NCBI GenBank assembly: GCA_039720395.1 | Contig: CM077831.1 | Coordinates: 34,011,067 to 34,075,066, forward strand | Direction: 5' to 3' | DNA from: Liquidambar formosana | Lineage: Eukaryota; Streptophyta; Magnoliopsida; Saxifragales; Altingiaceae | Length of the DNA: 64,000 bases | Shown here: one piece after another, positions 53,164 through 64,000 of the stretch | Position numbering within the stretch: position 1 is the first letter of the stretch | Layout of the letters: every line of letters starts with the position of its first letter | Position numbers and translations under genes: made by a program | The notes under the pieces: model-generated | What the model saw: only the letters and a program-made list of their open reading frames with translations | What the model was told of the DNA's origin: nothing | The model's database searches: none

Positions 53164-53427
53164 TTACTTGTTCTGGGTAGGATTTGGAACACTTGGTGGC
53201 TTATCCCTTAGACTAGTCTCTACAGATTTCTCCGACTCTTTCATTGCTCCATTTAACTTGTTCCGATTTGCAGAAAGTGAAGTAACAGAAACTAGCAATT
53301 TCCTTGATTGATTACTATCTCTTTGATGAATCTTTCTTTCATTGTCGAGAGATTGTAGAGAAAATATGAGAAAATGAATAAGAATCAAGGCAAAGAGTGC
53401 AACCAAAGCTCTGTGACTGGTTTTCAT
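53164..53427 (-). CDS. CLE-like secreted peptide precursor
   Basis: An 87-residue ORF from an ATG with a hydrophobic signal peptide (residues about 7-27, ALVALFALILIHFLIF), a basic/polar variable middle and a C-terminus DKPPSVPNPTQN-K. This aligns without gaps with the 12-residue CLE hormone pattern (compare TDIF, HEVPSGPNPISN): the core P-S-x-P-N-P and final N are kept, but the highly conserved Gly at position 6 is Val. Length and layout fit CLE precursors, which are cleaved in the apoplast and sensed by LRR receptor kinases. The Val could alter activity or mark a degenerate gene. An IDA- or PIP-like peptide is a weaker alternative. Confidence 0.65.
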   Translation of the reverse strand: MKTSHRALVALFALILIHFLIFSLQSLDNERKIHQRDSNQSRKLLVSVTSLSANRNKLNGAMKESEKSVETSLRDKPPSVPNPTQNK

Positions 53428-55656
53428 AGTGGTGTTTGGTAGGAAAGAAAATGGAAAAGAGATGCTTAAAAGGAGGAAGTCTGGAGCTAGTTCACATGAG
53501 GATTTCTCTTCAAGAAAAGTGGCACTGCATGCTTGCTACATGTAGTTTGTGCTCAAGCCTGACAAAAGTGTGTAATATATAGGTGTAACTTAAAATATAC
53601 TATATTTTCTTTAAGAAGCCTGCTTGGTATTTTCTTTCTTCTTTTTGCTTTTTTTCTTTTGTTGGTAGCTAAGCCTATTTGGTAGTAAAATACTCTTATC
53701 TGTAATTGGGTATTGGATCTCTGAGTTTTAGCTAGAACTACTGATAGCAAACTGAAGTCATGGGTAGATAATACATTGCTTCCAGACCAACTTGTTTGGT
53801 TTTAAATGGATAGATCCAAACCATTTTCAATGGGGCTCAAAAGCACTAGGAGCAAGTATATCAAAACAAAAGGATACCTATTGGCATTTAATTATATGAA
53901 AAACTAAATTGGATCATTTTCAGATCTAGTTATGGCATACATACAAGTTAAAGAAAGATAACCAGACCGAAGTACGTCACTTTATATTGACCTCAAAAGT
54001 GCATGTTAGTATTTCTTTTTTACATCTAAAATACATATATTACTTAGTTGCAATCTTATTTTAACCAGACTCTGTCTCAGTAACAATTTCCTTTGAGTTA
54101 TTTAACTGATTTCCTACTTTGTTCTTTAATAGGTTGGAACTTGGAAGCAGCTTATCATGTGATGCTGAATAGACTATTCTATTTCTCTGACTTCACTGCA
54201 ATCCTTAAAGTTTAAAAAACATGCCTCATGTGACTTATCACATGAGACCAAATCAGTCACATTATTTTGTGTCCTTCCATGTTTTATTAAAACTTTAATT
54301 AGTTTAGTGCCTCCGATAAGTTTATCGAACACAGCTAAAGTTTGCTGGGTATGCCTGCTTTCCATAACATCAAATGCCCTCGCCGTCCGGGAAAATGCTG
54401 TCTCTCTTTCACCTTGTACCATTAACTCTTTTTATAAGTTGGATTCCAAATTTTTCACCTTGTCAACTCCTATTACTGTATTTTTGTATGCCTTATGTTG
54501 GTTTAGTTAAAAAGAGGCCTTAATGATTACTTACTTAGTCTTTAAATAAATAAATAAAAAAAGTGATCTTTTTACCTCCAACTCTACCTGGCTTGTCAGC
54601 TAAGATGAAACTACTTTGGATTCAGATTTATATTTTAAAGAATTATTTCCCTTTCAGCCACTTGTTTTCCTGAGATTCAAAGATGCATTGAATATAGAAC
54701 ATGGATTTCAGCAACAAGGTGACATTTTAAAAGAAATATCCATCTGCCCAAATGACATCAGCCATCTATAAAGAATATTGAAAAGATATTTACTATATAT
54801 AGCAGGTTTTCATTTATTTAACTATGTGATTTACATCACTAATGAAATCATCACTAATGAGATTAACTTTATTTGATTTTGAAGATACTGAAATTTTTTC
54901 TTTGTTTATAAAAAGATTCTATTTCCTTAGGTGGAACACAAATAGTCATGGAGGTTGAATCTGAATAACATCAGGTCATGGGACTATGGGAAGTTGGATC
55001 TGAATAAAAATTTTGGTGCATTTTTTTCAATGGTCTCATGGTCTTGAATTCAAAAGCACATGTGGAAAGAAGATTCTCTCTATTGAGAAAATCATGTGGT
55101 CTCCATCACTGGGACTAGGATAGAAGACACAGTGCTGACTTCCAAACTCTTTGAAGGAAAAATCAGAGAGAGAAAAAACTGGCACAATTTTGCATGTTGA
55201 ATATACTGATCTTGGATCAGATGGTGTCAACTGGATGATTCTATGTAAACATTAAAGGTCATTTTAGTTTCTAAATGCCAGTTTGAGCTCAACATATCAC
55301 AACTCATACAAAACAATATTGTTATATGCAAATTTAGGTCATGATAAATGGGAAAAATCGGACAGAATGCATCTGCTTTGATGGTCTTGGCAGCTGTCTT
55401 ATTTCATTCTAGTAAAAACTAGTCAGCTTGTCTCAGATTCCGCAGATTCCCAAAAAATCTGGCTTGTTTTGATTTTTCTAAAAAATGCATCACTAAGAAC
55501 TTTTAGACTCAACTTTGATACACATGACATATAAATGACAATTTTCATAACATGGATTTCATCTCCAGCAAAATAATGTTGGAAAAAATGAATAAATTAC
55601 AAATTTGAAGTCGTAAAACTTACATAGTTCATTTTTCCATATACAATAGCTACATC
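53428..55656. other. Intergenic between CLE-like gene and LIP2
   Basis: No supported gene. A less AT-rich stretch at 54174-54422 has an open minus-strand frame of 82 codons without any recognised motif. The part next to 55656 is the LIP2 3' flank. Confidence 0.35.
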
Positions 55657-56364
55657 TCATTCAATTTCCCTGTCACCAGACAATATTGAAGTATGCTCTT
55701 TCCAAACTACACTACTAAAACCAAACAATCTCGCAAAACAAGAAATCAACTGCTCATGAATCATTTCTTCAGCAGGAAGCACCAAATCTGTCTCCCTTCT
55801 CAAAGATGTAACTTCTTTATCTGCAATCCCACAAGGCACAATATGCTTAAAATAGTTCAAATCAGGATCAATGTTAAATGCCAATCCATGAGACGTAATT
55901 CCAGATGAAATCCTAACCCCAATTGCACCAATCTTTCTCTCTCCCACCCAAACCCCTGTTTCACCCGTTTGCCCAGCATGAGCTTTCACGCCATATAGAG
56001 AGGCCACCTCAATCATAGTTAATTCAAGTTTCTCCACATAATTCCGAGCACCAAGTCCAATATCACGAAGGGAAATAATGGGATATAGGATGGCCTGACT
56101 TGGACCATGAAATGTAATGTCTCCTCCTCTCTGTGTATAGTGAAGTTCGGCTCCTATATTTTGAAGGTCAGACTCAGGGACTAATAAATTGTGATCAGTC
56201 CGCCGTTTGCCAAGCGTATATGTAGGTGGATGTTGTAGGGACAAGAGAGTATCTGGAATTTTGCGAGTTTTTCTATTGGAGACCAGCTTGTCCTGCAGCT
56301 TAAGTGCATCCAAGTAGTTGACATTGCCCAGTTTCCAGACCTCAAGAGTTCGAGGAACTCTCAT
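55657..56364 (-). CDS. LIP2: Lipoyl(octanoyl) transferase, mitochondrial
   Basis: A single-exon coding region of 235 residues of the LipB/octanoyltransferase family. It moves the octanoyl group from octanoyl-ACP to the lipoyl-domain Lys of glycine decarboxylase H protein and 2-oxoacid dehydrogenase E2, the first step of lipoate assembly. Visible motifs: RGGDITFHGPSQ (79-90), the Lys in GERKIGAIG (Lys144) and the nucleophile Cys178 in IVPCGIADKEVTSL. Plant mitochondrial LIP2 also lacks a long cleavable presequence, so the short N-terminus is normal. ATG 56364 is two bases after a splice acceptor (CAG|GG), indicating a 5' UTR intron; a plausible donor CAG|GTGTTT lies near 57791. Confidence 0.95.
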   Translation of the reverse strand: MRVPRTLEVWKLGNVNYLDALKLQDKLVSNRKTRKIPDTLLSLQHPPTYTLGKRRTDHNLLVPESDLQNIGAELHYTQRGGDITFHGPSQAILYPIISLRDIGLGARNYVEKLELTMIEVASLYGVKAHAGQTGETGVWVGERKIGAIGVRISSGITSHGLAFNIDPDLNYFKHIVPCGIADKEVTSLRRETDLVLPAEEMIHEQLISCFARLFGFSSVVWKEHTSILSGDREIE

Positions 56365-56370
56365 TCCCTG

Positions 56371-57880
56371 TATATCATGAAAAAGTTAACTCCATATTCT
56401 AGTAATCACCTGGTGTCATTTATAATCTTTGTATTATGATCATATGGTGTCTACTATTAAGAAATGATTTGCACGTTTCAAATCCACAGATCCCAAAAAC
56501 AGGAGAAAACAAAGGTGACCAAATACAAGAAAATTTTACCAAATATTAAGCTAGGTTTTATGCCAAGGTAGTTCAACAATAATAAATTGTAAAATTCATA
56601 ATTTTAATATGATATAAGACGGTAAAAATTTCGAAGCATTCAGTTGATGTACGCAGAAAAGAAAACAAGAACAAGAATCATTAGGCTTAACTTGGTTGCC
56701 AAGGGACCAATGTACATGGAACTAAGACACCATCCAAGCTACAAACCAGCCACTACTCCAGCAACAGCATGCTGCTATTTCCAAATCATGCAGCACTTTA
56801 CTCTGTTTCCTTGAAGAAAACTTATGGAAATTTGAAGACAAGATGGGTTCCATAGTTCCCATCTCATCCTCACATTTTCCTACATTAAAGTAATTTGTCA
56901 TCTGAACTCAAAGAATATCCAGAAAGAATCCACAGGAGACCATATAATGATACCCTTGCATCCCCCCAAGGAATATAACCTGAAGAACCAATACTCCTAT
57001 ACAACCACACATCACATGTTTTATACATTCTTACACTTCTGTCAAACAAAATTAAACCTTCAAGGGTACTACCAACTTCCCAGTTAAATGACCTTACATA
57101 AAAATCATGACGCTCCCACAACAGACCTGCCAAAGTCAATAAGTAATAGCAGTAGTACACAAAAAGATATGCAGTCCACACTATAAATCCCATCTAGCAA
57201 ACCCATCTTACTGTTAGTTTTCATCAAAAGTTTCATCAGAGGTGGAAAACAGACCCACTCGCCAAGAACTCCATACATGAGAGATATGGGAAAATTTGGG
57301 GGAAATTTTTAGGGAATTGTAGCAATTTCCCAAGAGAGCAATAAACCAAAACTCGTTGTGGGTCCCACAAGCATAAGTGCATAACCGGCGGTGGTGTCAG
57401 GACAGACAATGGAGACAGAGGACACAAATTGGAAAGATTCTAGAAATTTTCCCATCTAGAAAACCTAAAATCCGAGCACCAAATTAGTGGGTTCTGGGAA
57501 TAATACCTCATAGAGGCATTTTATCAAACATTACATGGGCATAGTCCTTTGAACACATCAATCGACTAGACCTTAAACAAGCTTCTTTAAAGATTATTTT
57601 CAAGATTCAGGTGGGCATTATGGAATCATAGAGGAATATAAAACAGATAAAAGCATAAATTCACAAATATGCACATCAAGCAAGGTCAAAAGGGTCTTAT
57701 TAAATTTTATATAAATATATAAATATATATATATATATATGTAGAGAAAAAAATATGCAGTAATGGCATACCGGGGAGAGAGAGAAACACCTGGGGAGTA
57801 AAATCAGAGCAATCAAATGCTGCAGAGAGGAGAGAGAGAGAGAGAGTGAGTGGTGGGGTGAGATGCCAACCATTTAATCA
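56371..57880 (-). other. LIP2 5' UTR intron and leader
   Basis: The acceptor just before the ATG and a donor near 57791 suggest a 1.4-kb leader intron with the first exon in a GA-rich stretch at about 57792-57880. Nothing else is coding. An AT microsatellite lies near 57715-57740. Confidence 0.5.
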
Positions 57881-59313
57881 CTCACTGACGTGCATTCGCT
57901 TAGACGACGCCGTTCTTTTATATTACCCAAAACGCACCGTTTGTAGTATGTGCTTTCATTGCTTTAAAGACCCTCGAATCTTGATTCTCACCCACCATAG
58001 GTAGAAATAGCCAATTCTCGATTTCGCCCAACTTTACAAGATCGTTACGGGGTATTATATTCAGTATCCTCAAAAAAGAAATTTTAATTTCGGGGGCACT
58101 TCTTGAAAAGTGATTAGTTTAGTCTATAAAATTGTTAATATACATATAGGGGCATTTTTATTTTTTTTGAAAACTTAAATTACTCGATTAAAATGAGTGA
58201 TTTTTTGTCTTAAAATGAAAATAATGAGGTTTATTCTATGGCAAATAATCAAACAAAATAATGAATCATTACAATCAACCCCCAAGGATTACAATCAACC
58301 CCAAAGGATTAGCCTGCATTTTAGGAAGCGTAAATTGAGTATTCAAAAAACCCCACGAAAATGTTGATCCAGTTTAAGACTACCCTAAGACCTGGTAATT
58401 ACTCAATGTATGTGGAACAAATAGATTGCACACATTCAAAGATTTAATTTAGTTTACATGGGACATCAAAATAAGCCCTTACTAAATTTGGGTACGATAG
58501 AAAGAAGGTTTCAAAATTTCATCACCAGTGTTTTAAGAGAAAAATGAGAAACTAAAAAATTTCACCCCTGGTGTTTCCAAAGAAAAATGAGAAACTAGAC
58601 CTACTCCTTTTACCCCAACACAGCACAAGATGGCTTAGAATCCCGACCCCTTTCACTGGGATTTACCATCAAGAAGTCGTAGGTTTGTCTTGAGAAAGTG
58701 GTTTCTTTCCAATCAAAGCTCGAAGCACATCCATAATCTAACAAACATACTCATGCTTGTTTCCATTTTTATTTTTAACCAAACAATTCTGAGGGGAAAA
58801 ATACCTTTCCTGCTATACATTCCACAAAACCAGATTTTCATTCAGTTTCTTGAGCCGTCTCCAAGATTGAAACATCCACAATTATTCTCTTCTCAAAAGT
58901 CTTCACCAATCTGACTCTGGTTTCAGTTCTCTGTGATTAAGTTCACTCAGAAAGCTGTTTTTTAACCAATAACTCTTATTTTTCCCAAGTAAATTTGTAT
59001 CCTTCAAGCTGGCTTTCAAATTCTCCATTCATATGATCATCACAAGCATGCCATGAAGTTGAATCTGAAATTCTATAATGGATTTAGGCTGCTTCAAAAA
59101 GAGAAAACAGTGCATGCCCAAATCCAAGAATCGTTGAAATATAATACTTAAAAAAATATATCCACCCCCTATAAAATGTTCACTGTATAAACAAACAAGG
59201 GTATACAACTATTGCACTTTATTGTATGGGGCAAAAACTGAAATAAACTAACATATACAACAAGTTACACTCTTCATTTTGGTATTGTATAATATAATGA
59301 GCAAGCAAGTAAC
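57881..59313. other. Intergenic between LIP2 and SelO
   Basis: The left part should contain the LIP2 promoter and the right part the SelO 3' UTR. No gene, repeat or RNA is recognised in between. Confidence 0.4.
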
Positions 59314-63659
<4,346 letters not shown>

Positions 63660-64000
63660 CTGAAACACCAAGATAAGTTTCCATAGTCAGTCCCTATGAT
63701 AATGAGACACCATCTATGAAAAAGAAACAGACCCGTCAACAATTCATGGAAAAAAAATTACTAAATGTGTGAAATCAATGAGGACATCAGGAGTACTGCA
63801 AATCAAATGCCCCTCAACAACAACTGCATATGGTACCTAATAAAATTCCACAACTATTATTGGAAAATCCAATTTACGTAGGCGATGAAGAAAATTTTCT
63901 AAATAATATCGGCACTGTTTTCTTCGTTAGTAATTAATGATTTACAAATACTTTCTAGTAAGATGAAATTTCAATCAATTTGAGACTATACTTCAAAAAG

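Noticed and set aside
56885..57427. Two minus-strand ORFs upstream of LIP2
   Set aside because: They lie in the likely 5' UTR intron and show no motif; a separate transit-peptide exon was considered but none joins in frame with confidence.

Overview
The window is nuclear DNA of a dicot plant, probably a woody species. It is AT-rich, its genes have plant-type GT-AG introns, and it carries G-type lectin receptor kinases, CLE-like, LIP2-like and SelO genes among many plant transposons. The species cannot be named from sequence alone.

Layout. Positions 1-10140 hold transposon debris: a Mutator-type MITE (1747-2635) and a Ty3 element with three LTRs (3969-10128). Positions 11365-36642 are a minus-strand cluster of G-type lectin (S-domain) receptor kinases. 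In order these are an intact six-exon TM-kinase half (11365-13144), a lectin ectodomain ORF without TM or kinase (15391-16938), a dead duplicate of the kinase half (about 17880-19740), an intact intronless LECRK/RLK1-type receptor (23343-25742), and a broken LECRK paralogue (28582-36642). The broken copy is split after its signal peptide by a 5.6-kb CACTA element that carries fragments of a TBC (Rab-GAP) gene. A splice from position 15606 to 13144 would join the lectin ectodomain in frame to the SD1/CES101-like kinase half, giving a chimeric receptor of 849 residues.

Positions 38731-50236 hold a minus-strand AT-hook gene with at least five exons. Its terminal exon exists in three tandem versions: one apparently complete, one dead, and one struck at its last codons by a Ty1/copia element (39001-46362, 5-bp TSD). 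The copia LTRs differ at only 4 positions plus one indel, yet its coding region is dead.

Positions 50237-64000 are quieter: a small secreted peptide gene with a CLE-like C-terminus (53164-53427), an intronless-CDS mitochondrial octanoyltransferase (LIP2, 55657-56364), and the 3' six exons of a SelO/YdiU gene (59314-63659) whose start lies beyond the right edge.

Functionally, the receptor cluster is a typical tandem immune or symbiosis receptor locus shaped by duplication, transposon insertion and exon reuse. LIP2 and SelO are housekeeping organellar proteins; no operon-like cooperation is expected. All similarity statements come from recognising motifs by eye; no database search was run.
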